This document shows, in pieces, positions 42,426 to 50,588 of a stretch of 64,000 nt of DNA (positions are counted from its first letter, which is position 1; the number at the start of each line of letters is the position of its first letter). Source of the stretch: Bacteroidota bacterium (GTDB taxonomy: Bacteria > Bacteroidota > Bacteroidia > NS11-12g > UBA955); assembly GCA_005798825.1 (NCBI GenBank), contig SYIL01000008.1, positions 1 to 64,000 on the forward strand. Direction: 5' to 3'. The notes below the pieces were generated by a model that searched no databases, was not told the DNA's origin, and was given only the letters and a program-made list of their open reading frames with translations. The position numbers were made by a program, and so were the translations under genes.

Positions 42426-44198
42426 TTATGGGGTTTGGTATTTATATTTTCTAATCTGGGTATTACAGATGCCAAATAGCAATATGCTAATGATGGGGAT
42501 GAGCATATTAAACCATTGCCAAAAGGTTCTTTCCAGCCTAAGTTTTTCAGGATCCATCAAGCGCAGTATTTTATCTTTCGCACGAATTTCGATTAAGCCA
42601 TTGTCATCAATTAAATAATCAATGCAATTGAGTAAAAATTTCTGATTGGCAAAGGTGATTTTGCTGAAACGATCGTAACCGGTTGGGTAAATCCCCCCCC
42701 GTCCACTAATTCCATTTCTCATAATATCACCATCGGCTAACACAATCATCTTCGAGCTGCCCGAAGCCAAAAAAGGCAATCCACCCAAGTGTTTTTGGTA
42801 AACAAAAGGCGATTGAAATTCTCCCTCCATGAGTATGCCGGAGAGTTTGTTGCCCCCCCGCAGAAGATTTCTAAATTTGTCATCCCGCGATTGCATATAT
42901 ACTGTTTCTAAATCAACACTGGCAGGGGCTTGAATAGTTTTGGTATATCGGCTGCTCGACAACAAAGGAGTTATATTCATATTATTTCTACTTTTGGCTT
43001 CAAGGGTTGCGGGAAATTGTGTCCATACGGGTCCAACATTTTTGTTGATGATATGGGGCGAAGATGCAGACATAAAAACAGGAAAATAATAAAAATCTAT
43101 CATCTCTGGACGGTTGCCTACGGGGATAGGAATACTATTGCAATTGGCATCCATCAACAGTGTAGATTCTAGTTTGACGCCATAGTGGAATAGGGATGCG
43201 GTAATATTTTCCAATTGCTTGTCGAAGGCCATTATTGAGCCACTGGTTTCAAAACTGTCAATTTCAATATGGACGGGGTCAATCATCCAAATTACTTTGC
43301 CACCGTTAAGGGCAAATTGATCTATGAGGTATAATTCCGATGGGGTATAATCTTGTTGGGGCTTAATAACCAATAGCAGGTCGTTATTTTTGAGTCGATT
43401 TTGCAAACTTGTAATTAGAAGTTCACCTGCATTTTCAGTATTTTCGAGGGCTTTGAGTTTTTCGATAAATGGTTCCGCACAGGCGGGATCTGAAACATTG
43501 AGGTTCAGGGATGATATTTGGTAGTATTTCGATAAAACTGCTGCAAAAGCTTCCACACGCCTATCGATCATCTCACCCGACCCATCGGCTACCACAATAT
43601 TTTTCGGTTTTTTGAGGGTGCATTGTCGCAATCCATTGGCAATTTCATATTCGACATTGTCGATGGCACGTTTGATATTTTCATCCGCATCCAAGGCCAC
43701 ATCATACTCAAAGAAGTTTATGAAGACAGTTTTGCCCTTGTAGCTTAATTCGGCGCCAGGAATGATATTTTTGATGCTTGTACTGTTGTTGCTTTCTGCA
43801 TCTATGTCTCTTTGGGGAAATAAACCACGGTCGTTAAAATCTTTTAACAATCCCGATACCTCAGAAACGGGTTTGCCAGCAAATGGATCGATGATTTCTA
43901 TTTCAATTTTTCTTCCGCTTTGTTCTCTAAATTCATAAGCCATATCGCGGATTTCGTTTCGGAGATTCTTAAAACGGGCCGACATTTCACCATCAAGGTA
44001 TAAACGGAAATACAATTTTTCTGTCAAAGAGTCGCATAATTTGGCACTAGTTTCACTCAACGTGTAGCGATTTTCTGAACTCAAGTCGATTCTTTTGTAA
44101 TAAATACTACCCAGGGCGTTTACCAGTATTACAGCAATCATCACCAACACAAATGTGAAAATAGATTGTCGTTGTTTTGTGTGATTGTCCATTACCAT
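42426..44198 (-). CDS. gldG: Gliding-associated ABC transporter substrate-binding protein GldG
   Basis: A 590-aa protein. One N-terminal membrane helix (residues ~13-35) is followed by a large extracytoplasmic domain of the ABC-transporter auxiliary type (RIDLSSENRYTLSE; YKGKTVFINFFEYDV; VVADGSGEMIDRRVEAF) and one C-terminal helix (~565-585). This matches GldG, which with GldF and GldA forms the ABC transporter linked to gliding motility. Gene overlaps gldF by 7 nt. In Flavobacterium johnsoniae gldFG are together and gldA separate; here all three are adjacent. The transported substrate is unknown. Confidence 0.92.
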   Translation of the reverse strand: MVMDNHTKQRQSIFTFVLVMIAVILVNALGSIYYKRIDLSSENRYTLSETSAKLCDSLTEKLYFRLYLDGEMSARFKNLRNEIRDMAYEFREQSGRKIEIEIIDPFAGKPVSEVSGLLKDFNDRGLFPQRDIDAESNNSTSIKNIIPGAELSYKGKTVFINFFEYDVALDADENIKRAIDNVEYEIANGLRQCTLKKPKNIVVADGSGEMIDRRVEAFAAVLSKYYQISSLNLNVSDPACAEPFIEKLKALENTENAGELLITSLQNRLKNNDLLLVIKPQQDYTPSELYLIDQFALNGGKVIWMIDPVHIEIDSFETSGSIMAFDKQLENITASLFHYGVKLESTLLMDANCNSIPIPVGNRPEMIDFYYFPVFMSASSPHIINKNVGPVWTQFPATLEAKSRNNMNITPLLSSSRYTKTIQAPASVDLETVYMQSRDDKFRNLLRGGNKLSGILMEGEFQSPFVYQKHLGGLPFLASGSSKMIVLADGDIMRNGISGRGGIYPTGYDRFSKITFANQKFLLNCIDYLIDDNGLIEIRAKDKILRLMDPEKLRLERTFWQWFNMLIPIISILLFGICNTQIRKYKYQTP

Positions 44199-44920
44199 TT
44201 TCTGCTTTCAAATACCAATTTACTGGCTCCAATGAAACTCGCTATGAAGCCCAGGAAATACAACAAATCACGGGTGTCAAACACCCCTCGACTAATCGAT
44301 TTGTAGTGAAAGTCGAGTCCAAACCATTCCAGGCTTTTGCCAATGGTATCCAGTGCTTCGATGTCGCCCAACAAACCCAGAATACCATACCAAAAAAAAC
44401 ACAGAACCATGCTTACAACCAGTGAAACAATCTGATTGTCGCTCAGGGCACTGGCAAATAATCCTATACTGGCATAACTGGCTGCAAGTAAAATCAATCC
44501 ACAATACGATGACCAAGTAGCCCCAACGTCTGTTCCTTGCAATGGGTCGGCGAGTGTTGAAATGCTGTAATAATAAAAAAGGGTTGGCAGAAGCGTAAAA
44601 ATAATCAGTCCCAATGCTGCCAAATATTTTCCCATAAGAATCGAAAAATCACTCACTGGGCGGGTGGTTAAGATTTCTATGGTTCCCAGTCTTTTTTCTT
44701 CACTTAGACTTCTCATGGTGATGGCAGAAACCAGAAAGATTAATATGTAGGGAGCGATATTAAACAGCACCTGCATATTGGCAAGGCCAATATCCATTAC
44801 ATTGGTTTCCTCAATTACCCAAATAAACAGTCCCGTAATAAGCAGAAATACCCCCATTACGATATAGGCGATAAATGAACCTAGGAAACTTCGGATTTCT
44901 TTTTTAAATACTGCCCACAT
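44192..44920 (-). CDS. gldF: Gliding-associated ABC transporter permease GldF
   Basis: A 242-aa inner-membrane protein with six hydrophobic segments, of the ABC-2 permease type. It starts MWAVFKKEIRSFLGSFIAYIVMG and has the loop RSLSEEKRLGTIEILTTRPVSDF between helices 2 and 3, typical of GldF/NosY-like permeases. It pairs with GldA (ATPase) and GldG. The start overlaps gldA by 17 nt and the end overlaps gldG by 7 nt, showing tight translational coupling. Confidence 0.93.
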   Translation of the reverse strand: MWAVFKKEIRSFLGSFIAYIVMGVFLLITGLFIWVIEETNVMDIGLANMQVLFNIAPYILIFLVSAITMRSLSEEKRLGTIEILTTRPVSDFSILMGKYLAALGLIIFTLLPTLFYYYSISTLADPLQGTDVGATWSSYCGLILLAASYASIGLFASALSDNQIVSLVVSMVLCFFWYGILGLLGDIEALDTIGKSLEWFGLDFHYKSISRGVFDTRDLLYFLGFIASFIGASKLVFESRKW

Positions 44921-45626
44921 GGTTGGTTAAATTTCGAAATATAGCTTCAAGTGATAGACCTTTTGCAGTTTCCTTTAGGCCAATGAGTGAGTCATCGGCA
45001 ATTATTTTTCCGTGGTCTAAAATGATAACCCGACTACACATGGCTTCTACCTCCTGCATAATATGTGTACTTAGTAGAATGGTTTTTTCGGTTCCCAATT
45101 GTTTGATGACAGAGCGCATTTCAATGGCTTGATTTGGATCTAGTCCGCTGCTGGGCTCGTCTAGGATAAGTATACTTGGATCGTGGATCAAGGCGTGAGC
45201 CAATCCTACGCGCTGCCTATAGCCTTTTGAAAGTTGGCCAATTTTCTTCTTTCTTTCATCCACGATTTGGGTAAGTTCTATGGCCTTTTCAATGGCATTT
45301 TTTATGTGTTTCACTCCAGCCAACTCAGCGGAAAATAGCAAAAATTCGGCTACGTACATGTCCAAATAAAGGGGATTGTTTTCGGGGAGGTAACCCACTT
45401 TTTTGCGAATTTCCAAACTGTGTTCTTTCAGATCGAGTCCACACATAGTTACGTCACCTGCAGTTTGGGGGATAAATCCAGCAAGGATTTTCATTGTTGT
45501 CGACTTTCCTGCTCCGTTTGGACCTAAAAAGCCAACGATTTCACCTGGTGATACAGAGAAACTGATTGTATTTAAAGCCCATTGGGCTCCATACCGTTTC
45601 GATAGATTAGTAACTTTAATACCCAC
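44904..45626 (-). CDS. gldA: Gliding-associated ABC transporter ATP-binding protein GldA
   Basis: A 240-aa ABC ATPase. Walker A is GFLGPNGAGKST (residues ~34-45), the signature is QLSKGYRQRV and Walker B is SILILDEPSSGLDP. The switch His is in STHIMQEV. The family-typical VGYLPENNPLYLDMYV is present. Canonical GldA proteins are, from memory, about 300 residues; this one lacks much of that C-terminal extension and ends shortly after the catalytic domain. The start codon is GTG, with a TATTTTTG promoter box 8 nt upstream. It is the first gene of the gldA-F-G-ruvA-sprA-porZ run. A different drug-type ABC ATPase is possible but context argues for GldA. Confidence 0.88.
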   Translation of the reverse strand: MGIKVTNLSKRYGAQWALNTISFSVSPGEIVGFLGPNGAGKSTTMKILAGFIPQTAGDVTMCGLDLKEHSLEIRKKVGYLPENNPLYLDMYVAEFLLFSAELAGVKHIKNAIEKAIELTQIVDERKKKIGQLSKGYRQRVGLAHALIHDPSILILDEPSSGLDPNQAIEMRSVIKQLGTEKTILLSTHIMQEVEAMCSRVIILDHGKIIADDSLIGLKETAKGLSLEAIFRNLTNHVGSI

Positions 45627-45634
45627 TTATGACG

Positions 45635-45642
45635 CAAAAATA
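45635..45642 (-). promoter_or_regulatory. -7 promoter box of the gldA operon
   Basis: CAAAAATA on plus reads TATTTTTG on minus, ending 8 nt before the GTG start. No clear -33 box at normal spacing. Confidence 0.45.
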
Positions 45643-45888
45643 GTTGAATCGAACCAACCTTGTATCTTGAAGCATTTATATCCTGATTTTGGTTTCAAAC
45701 GTTTGCAGAATTTCGAATTGTTTATTTCAGAGTCCTTGGGTTGTGGGCAAGCTTTATCTGGGTCAGTATTTTTAAAGACAATGAGTTTGTATTGGTTCTG
45801 CAAAAATAATTGTTGCCAACCAGAAACATCTATTCTAGTTCTGCAGATTCAGCCATTGGGCGTTTAAGCGGGTTGGGTTTTAGCGAAT

Positions 45889-46710
45889 TCAACGCCTTTT
45901 ATTTCTGTAATTTCGCCTTCTATTTTTGTAAGACCGGCGTTTCTTTTTTGTGTATTTTGTATAGGGAAGAACAAAAACGTTGGGCTCGATTACAAATGTA
46001 TCTGATTTAATTGTTTCTTCTAAAAAGTCAATGAGTAAAGAGGGGTTTAATGGACGTCCTAAAAATCGTATTTCAAAATGTAAATGGGGCCCTGTACTGT
46101 GTCCAGTAGACCCACCCAATCCAACGACTTGGCCGGCATTGACCAGTATTCCAGGCGCAAGGTATAATTTACTCAGATGACCATACAGGGTTTCCAAGCC
46201 ATTGAAATGGCGAATAACAACGCAGTTACCATATCCACCGTAATATCGGCTCATGCGGACAACCCCATCGAATGCAGCAAATACAGAATCGCCTGTGCGC
46301 AATTGCAAATCTATTCCTGTATGCGCTCCACCTCGTCTCCAGCCAAATGGAGAATTGGTTTTCCCATAAACGGGCATCGCAAAATTGCAATCAGGCTCTA
46401 AAATAGCAAGCGGGATGCCTTCTTTCAACTTGCGCAAATCAAACCTATAAGCATCTGCATACAGGGTATCCCAAAAGGCATAAAAATCATATTCGGGCAG
46501 CATTCCAGGAATGAAAACCTCACCATCTTCATAATAAAATTGAATGCTGTCAGACAAATTTTCGGATATAGAATCTTCTGAAACCCAATCGGAGTCTTCG
46601 ACGGTTTCATCGGGATCAAACTGTCCAAAAGCAAAATTTGCATACAACATACACAAGAAAATGATCCATAATCTAGGGTAAGCTGACCAAAATTTGCGCT
46701 TGTTTTGCAT
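45889..46710 (-). CDS. M23 family (LytM) metallopeptidase with basic tail
   Basis: A 273-aa exported protein. The signal peptide ends ANFAFGQ, an acidic linker follows (~residues 33-60), then a LytM/M23 domain at ~115-225. Zinc ligands are in AHTGIDLQ (H-x3-D) and PHLHFEIR (H-x-H). It would cleave peptidoglycan peptide cross-links in the periplasm, or act as an amidase activator. The last ~25 residues are almost all Lys, Arg, Tyr and Asn (KKKRRSYKNRRR). Its start overlaps the ribF end by 38 nt; translation probably re-initiates. The 262 bp between this gene's end and gldA holds no recognisable feature beyond the gldA promoter box. Confidence 0.9.
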   Translation of the reverse strand: MQNKRKFWSAYPRLWIIFLCMLYANFAFGQFDPDETVEDSDWVSEDSISENLSDSIQFYYEDGEVFIPGMLPEYDFYAFWDTLYADAYRFDLRKLKEGIPLAILEPDCNFAMPVYGKTNSPFGWRRGGAHTGIDLQLRTGDSVFAAFDGVVRMSRYYGGYGNCVVIRHFNGLETLYGHLSKLYLAPGILVNAGQVVGLGGSTGHSTGPHLHFEIRFLGRPLNPSLLIDFLEETIKSDTFVIEPNVFVLPYTKYTKKKRRSYKNRRRNYRNKRR

Positions 46711-47611
46711 CCAATACCAGTTGAGATTTGAGTGATTCTATCGAATCGAATTCTTGTTCATTTCTCAAATACTGTACCAAATGCAATTGAATTGTTTCTG
46801 CGTATATAATGTTGTCAAAATTTAAAATGTGGGCTTCGATGGATCGAATACTTCCTTTGAATGTTGGTCTCACTCCGATATTACACACCATTTTGTATGT
46901 TTTATTTTGAATGGTAGAAGTGCCAGCGTATACGCCATTGGGAGGAATCAATTTATACGGATCATCAATCAGCAGATTTGCTGTCGGAAATCCAATGCTT
47001 CGGCCAATATGTTTACCCTCTATTATAGTGCCAGTAAGCGTATAGGGCCTTCCCAATAATTCATTGGCTTCGTTTAGATGCTTATTTTGTAATGCCTTTC
47101 GAATTCGGGAGCTACTGATGGCGATTTCGTATATTGCCGAAGCGGGAATTTCATGAACGGTAAATTGGTATTCTTTTGCCAATGCCAGTAGGTCGTCGAA
47201 TCCACCAGATCTGTCTTTTCCAAAGCGGTGATCATAGCCAATTACAATTGTATCAACATGCAATTGATTCACCAATACCTCAGAAACAAAATCACGGGGT
47301 GATTTTTGTGAAAATTCTTGGGTAAATGGCAATACAAGAATATAATCAACCCCAAGAGCAAATACTGCAGCTGATTTTTCTTGTATGCTGCTAAGCATCT
47401 GCAATTCTGTATTATTTGGCTCGATTACAAGACGCGGATGGGGATGAAAAGTGAGTAATAAACTGCATTTATTTTTTTCTTTTGCCAATGAAACCACATG
47501 TTGCAATACTTCTTTATGACCCAAGTGGATACCATCAAATGTTCCTTGGGTAATGATTAAACCTGAAGTTGTTGGAACTTCTGAAGGATTATAGAATAAG
47601 CGTTGCTTCAT
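46673..47611 (-). CDS. ribF: Bifunctional riboflavin kinase / FAD synthetase
   Basis: A 312-aa cytoplasmic enzyme. The N-terminal nucleotidyltransferase domain has TQGTFDGIHLGHKEVL (residues ~21-36) and SSSRIRKAL. The C-terminal flavokinase domain starts GRPYTLTGTIIEGKHIGRSI and has GFPTANL. It converts riboflavin to FMN and then FAD. The track start at 47644 adds 11 residues and would overlap the porQ leader; the ATG at 47611 fits the family. Divergent from porQ with 65 bp between starts. Confidence 0.96.
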   Translation of the reverse strand: MKQRLFYNPSEVPTTSGLIITQGTFDGIHLGHKEVLQHVVSLAKEKNKCSLLLTFHPHPRLVIEPNNTELQMLSSIQEKSAAVFALGVDYILVLPFTQEFSQKSPRDFVSEVLVNQLHVDTIVIGYDHRFGKDRSGGFDDLLALAKEYQFTVHEIPASAIYEIAISSSRIRKALQNKHLNEANELLGRPYTLTGTIIEGKHIGRSIGFPTANLLIDDPYKLIPPNGVYAGTSTIQNKTYKMVCNIGVRPTFKGSIRSIEAHILNFDNIIYAETIQLHLVQYLRNEQEFDSIESLKSQLVLDAKQAQILVSLP

Positions 47612-47662
47612 AGCGTTTGCAAATTTCAAGAAAATATCCAACACATGTTGCTTTGCTTGAAC

Positions 47663-47670
47663 TAATTTTG
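47663..47670 (+). promoter_or_regulatory. -7 promoter box of porQ
   Basis: TAATTTTG ends 6 nt before ATG 47677. This argues for that start over the track start at 47617. Confidence 0.5.
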
Positions 47671-47676
47671 TTCTAC

Positions 47677-48756
47677 ATGTTCAGGTGTCGACTTTTGCTT
47701 ATTTTTTTTGTGACAGTTTCTGGAGTGACTGCTCAAACAGGGGGCAATGGTGTGTTTTCAATTCTGAATATCCCTATGCATAGCAAAGCATTGGCATGGA
47801 GTGGATATTTGCTTGCTCAATCTTCCGCCGACGTATTGCAAACAACGAATAATCCAGCCATGTTAAATTCCAGTCATAAACGCAACGTGGGTTTGGGGGT
47901 AGGAACAGTCCTGCCCGGTGTGTTATCAGCCAATTTTTGCTTTGGTTTTACAGTTGGGGATACGTTAAAATACATCCACCAGAACAAAGACCTTTCGATT
48001 CCAATTTTTCAGGGATTTGCACAACACATAGACTATGGCACTATGGATGCATTCGATGCAGGGGGAAATTCCACGGGTATAGTGTCAGCCAACGAAACAA
48101 ATATTGGAATTGGGATGTCGATGGGTATAAACGAACACTGGCGATGGGGCTCGCAATTGGGTATTGTATACAGTATTTTGGGCCCGTATATCGGAAACGG
48201 AGTCTATTTAAATCTTGGCGCGCACTACATAAGTGTAGATTCCGGAATAAGTTTTGGTTTTGTTTGCAAAAACATAGGAACACAAATTATTGCATACCAG
48301 GGGGTTGGCCGCGAAGCTTTGCCTTTTACGATTCAAGCGGCAATTGCATTTAAACCCAAGCACATGCCATTTCGTTTTCACATCACTGCCCATAGCCTCC
48401 AGCGTTGGGATTTAACCTATAACCAATATTTGACAATGCCGGGCGAGATCGATTTAAATGGCCAGCAAATGGTGGCTAAAAAGGCAAGTTTTACAGAAAA
48501 ATTTGCAAGACATTTTGCTTTGGGAACAGAATTGGCACTCGGTCAGAATATGGGATTGCTGTTTGGTTACAACCTGCAGCGAAGGATGGAAATGTCTACC
48601 GCAGATCACAGAGGGACTGCCGGTTTTGGATGGGGTATAAAATTTAGAATGGTTCAATGTGATATTACCTATTCGAGTGCCGCCTATTTTCCCAACCAGA
48701 ATTCCAATATGGTGTCGATTGTTTTTAATCCTTTTCTATTTAGAAAGAAACTTTAA
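47677..48756 (+). CDS. porQ: T9SS outer-membrane protein PorQ
   Basis: A 359-aa protein. The signal peptide is FRCRLLLIFFVTVSGVTAQ, followed by the PorQ-like TGGNGVFSILNIPMHSKALAW and a NPAML motif, then beta-strand-rich sequence to a terminal aromatic strand. This fits the 14-strand OmpP1/FadL-like barrel family of PorV/PorQ/PorP-type T9SS proteins. In P. gingivalis PorQ anchors PorZ in the surface attachment complex, and porZ is present at 32.4 kb. The ATG at 47677 gives the expected signal peptide and sits 6 nt after a promoter box. cmk follows after 48 nt. Confidence 0.85.
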   Translation: MFRCRLLLIFFVTVSGVTAQTGGNGVFSILNIPMHSKALAWSGYLLAQSSADVLQTTNNPAMLNSSHKRNVGLGVGTVLPGVLSANFCFGFTVGDTLKYIHQNKDLSIPIFQGFAQHIDYGTMDAFDAGGNSTGIVSANETNIGIGMSMGINEHWRWGSQLGIVYSILGPYIGNGVYLNLGAHYISVDSGISFGFVCKNIGTQIIAYQGVGREALPFTIQAAIAFKPKHMPFRFHITAHSLQRWDLTYNQYLTMPGEIDLNGQQMVAKKASFTEKFARHFALGTELALGQNMGLLFGYNLQRRMEMSTADHRGTAGFGWGIKFRMVQCDITYSSAAYFPNQNSNMVSIVFNPFLFRKKL

Positions 48757-48804
48757 TTCGATGGGAATCAACTCTATTTTTACCCTCAGTAAAATCCAAT
48801 AGTT

Positions 48805-49521
48805 ATGGTTCAAGGCAAATCCGCCCGACGGAGTCAAATCAAAATAAACATTGCCATTGACGGTTACAGTAGCTGTGGTAAGGGTACGCTAGCCAAAGCC
48901 CTTGCCAAACAGTTGGATTATATTTTCATTGACAGTGGCGCAATGTATCGGGCCGTTACCTTGCATATGTTGCAACTGGGGGTGGATGTTCTAAATGAAA
49001 CGGATGTGACTGATGCGTTACAAAGTCTGAAATTATCTTGTTTGATCAACAAACAGAAACAAACAGAAATTGTACTCAATGGCAAAGAGGTTGAGTCGGA
49101 GATTCGCGGACTGATGGTGGCTTCGAAAGTGAGTGAGGTAGCGAAAATTTTGGCAGTACGAAAAAAATTGGTCGCCATTCAACAAGAAATTGGAAAGAAC
49201 AAAGGAGTTGTAATGGATGGAAGAGATATTGGAACAGTCGTTTTCCCGCAGGCGGAAGTAAAAATATTTATGACTGCAAATTCTGCAGTTAGGGCCAATA
49301 GAAGGTTCAAGGAACTCATTGCCAATGGAGATTCTGTGTCTTTGGAAACAGTCAGAAAAAATATTGACCAAAGGGATAGCATCGATACATCAAGGGAACA
49401 CAGCCCCTTATCACTTTCATCCGATTATTGTATTTTAGACAATTCTGACCTTAGCAAAGCGAAACAATTGGAAATAGCCCTTGAATGGGTAAATGATGCT
49501 TTGAATGCAACCAATTCATAA
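48805..49521 (+). CDS. cmk: (d)CMP kinase
   Basis: A 238-aa cytoplasmic kinase phosphorylating CMP/dCMP with ATP. The P-loop is IAIDGYSSCGKGTLAKAL (residues ~14-31), followed by IDSGAMYRAVT, VVMDGRDIGTVVFPQA and the lid DQRDSIDTSREHSPL. About 10 extra basic residues precede the first strand. Downstream of porQ on the same strand, probably co-transcribed. The 252 bp after it contain nothing recognisable. Confidence 0.96.
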   Translation: MVQGKSARRSQIKINIAIDGYSSCGKGTLAKALAKQLDYIFIDSGAMYRAVTLHMLQLGVDVLNETDVTDALQSLKLSCLINKQKQTEIVLNGKEVESEIRGLMVASKVSEVAKILAVRKKLVAIQQEIGKNKGVVMDGRDIGTVVFPQAEVKIFMTANSAVRANRRFKELIANGDSVSLETVRKNIDQRDSIDTSREHSPLSLSSDYCILDNSDLSKAKQLEIALEWVNDALNATNS

Positions 49522-49773
49522 GTGATTTTTTTGATAATTGTCCGATTGCTGCAGAATGGTTCCAGCGGTAAATCGTGGTGAAGTATTGGTTAACAATCAT
49601 CCATTCATTGAATCCGCTGGATATGCAATCGGTCGTTTTTTGAAAAATACAAGAATATCAAGAACCATCCAAACGATTTTTTATTGGCTTGGCCAATCGA
49701 ATTTGTCAAAATTATAAGGGGTTCATATTTTAAGCATAAAATTGATTACAGATAGTGTTTATTTGCAAAGATT

Positions 49774-50538
49774 ATGAAGAGGCAGAAAATTGTTGCAGGC
49801 AACTGGAAAATGTACAAGAAATTGGATGAAAGTCATGCGTTAATCGCAGAAGTCAGGGGTATTGTGCGCGATGAATATAGGGGGGACGGCAAAGTAGTGC
49901 TTATACCCAATTTTTTGGCTTTGCCGTCCGCATTGCGCCTACTGGAGGGAACCGGTTTGTATGTGGGTGCCCAAAATGCACACAGCGAAGACCAAGGGGC
50001 ATTTACAGGAGAAATTTCGGCCAGTATGCTTCAAGCCATCGGTGTGCAATATTGTTTGGTTGGCCACAGTGAACGTCGTCAATATTTTGGGGAAACCAAT
50101 GAAATATGCGCAGATAAGGTTAAATCGCTCATTCGACTGGGTATAAAACCCATATTTTGTATTGGAGAAACATTAGACCAACGCCAAAGCAAGCAGTATT
50201 TTCGTGCCATTGAAGAACAAATTGTTCAGGGATTATTTCATTTGGATCGAAAAGAATTCGCACAAGTGATTGTCGCATACGAACCCATTTGGGCAATAGG
50301 CACCGGATTGTCGGCAACTAGCGACCAAGCCCAGGAAATCCATGCCTATATTCGCAAATTAATTGCCAATCAATACACCGAAGAAATTTCATCGTTGACA
50401 CCAATACTTTATGGGGGAAGTGTTAAGCCTGAGAATGCGACTTCATTATTTTTACAACCCGATATCGATGGTGGTTTAATTGGCGGTGCGAGTCTGAAAG
50501 CCAGGGATTTTATCGACATTGTGAAAGCAATGCGTTAA
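49774..50538 (+). CDS. tpiA: Triosephosphate isomerase
   Basis: A 254-aa TIM-barrel enzyme interconverting dihydroxyacetone phosphate and glyceraldehyde-3-phosphate. Active-site residues are visible: Asn/Lys in VAGNWKMYK, His in LVGHSERRQYF, and Glu in AYEPIWAIGTG. The phosphate loop is YGGSVKPENA. Length is standard. The unassigned 1503-residue exported protein gene begins 50 nt downstream on the same strand. Confidence 0.98.
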   Translation: MKRQKIVAGNWKMYKKLDESHALIAEVRGIVRDEYRGDGKVVLIPNFLALPSALRLLEGTGLYVGAQNAHSEDQGAFTGEISASMLQAIGVQYCLVGHSERRQYFGETNEICADKVKSLIRLGIKPIFCIGETLDQRQSKQYFRAIEEQIVQGLFHLDRKEFAQVIVAYEPIWAIGTGLSATSDQAQEIHAYIRKLIANQYTEEISSLTPILYGGSVKPENATSLFLQPDIDGGLIGGASLKARDFIDIVKAMR

Positions 50539-50588
50539 CATTCAAAAATCTATGGGCGTATTGTGCGTTATTTGTTAAACTCTATTCA

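Noticed and set aside
45403-45867. 154-aa plus-strand ORF overlapping the gldA 5' end
   Set aside because: Its first half is antisense to the GldA P-loop region and the second half has no recognisable features.
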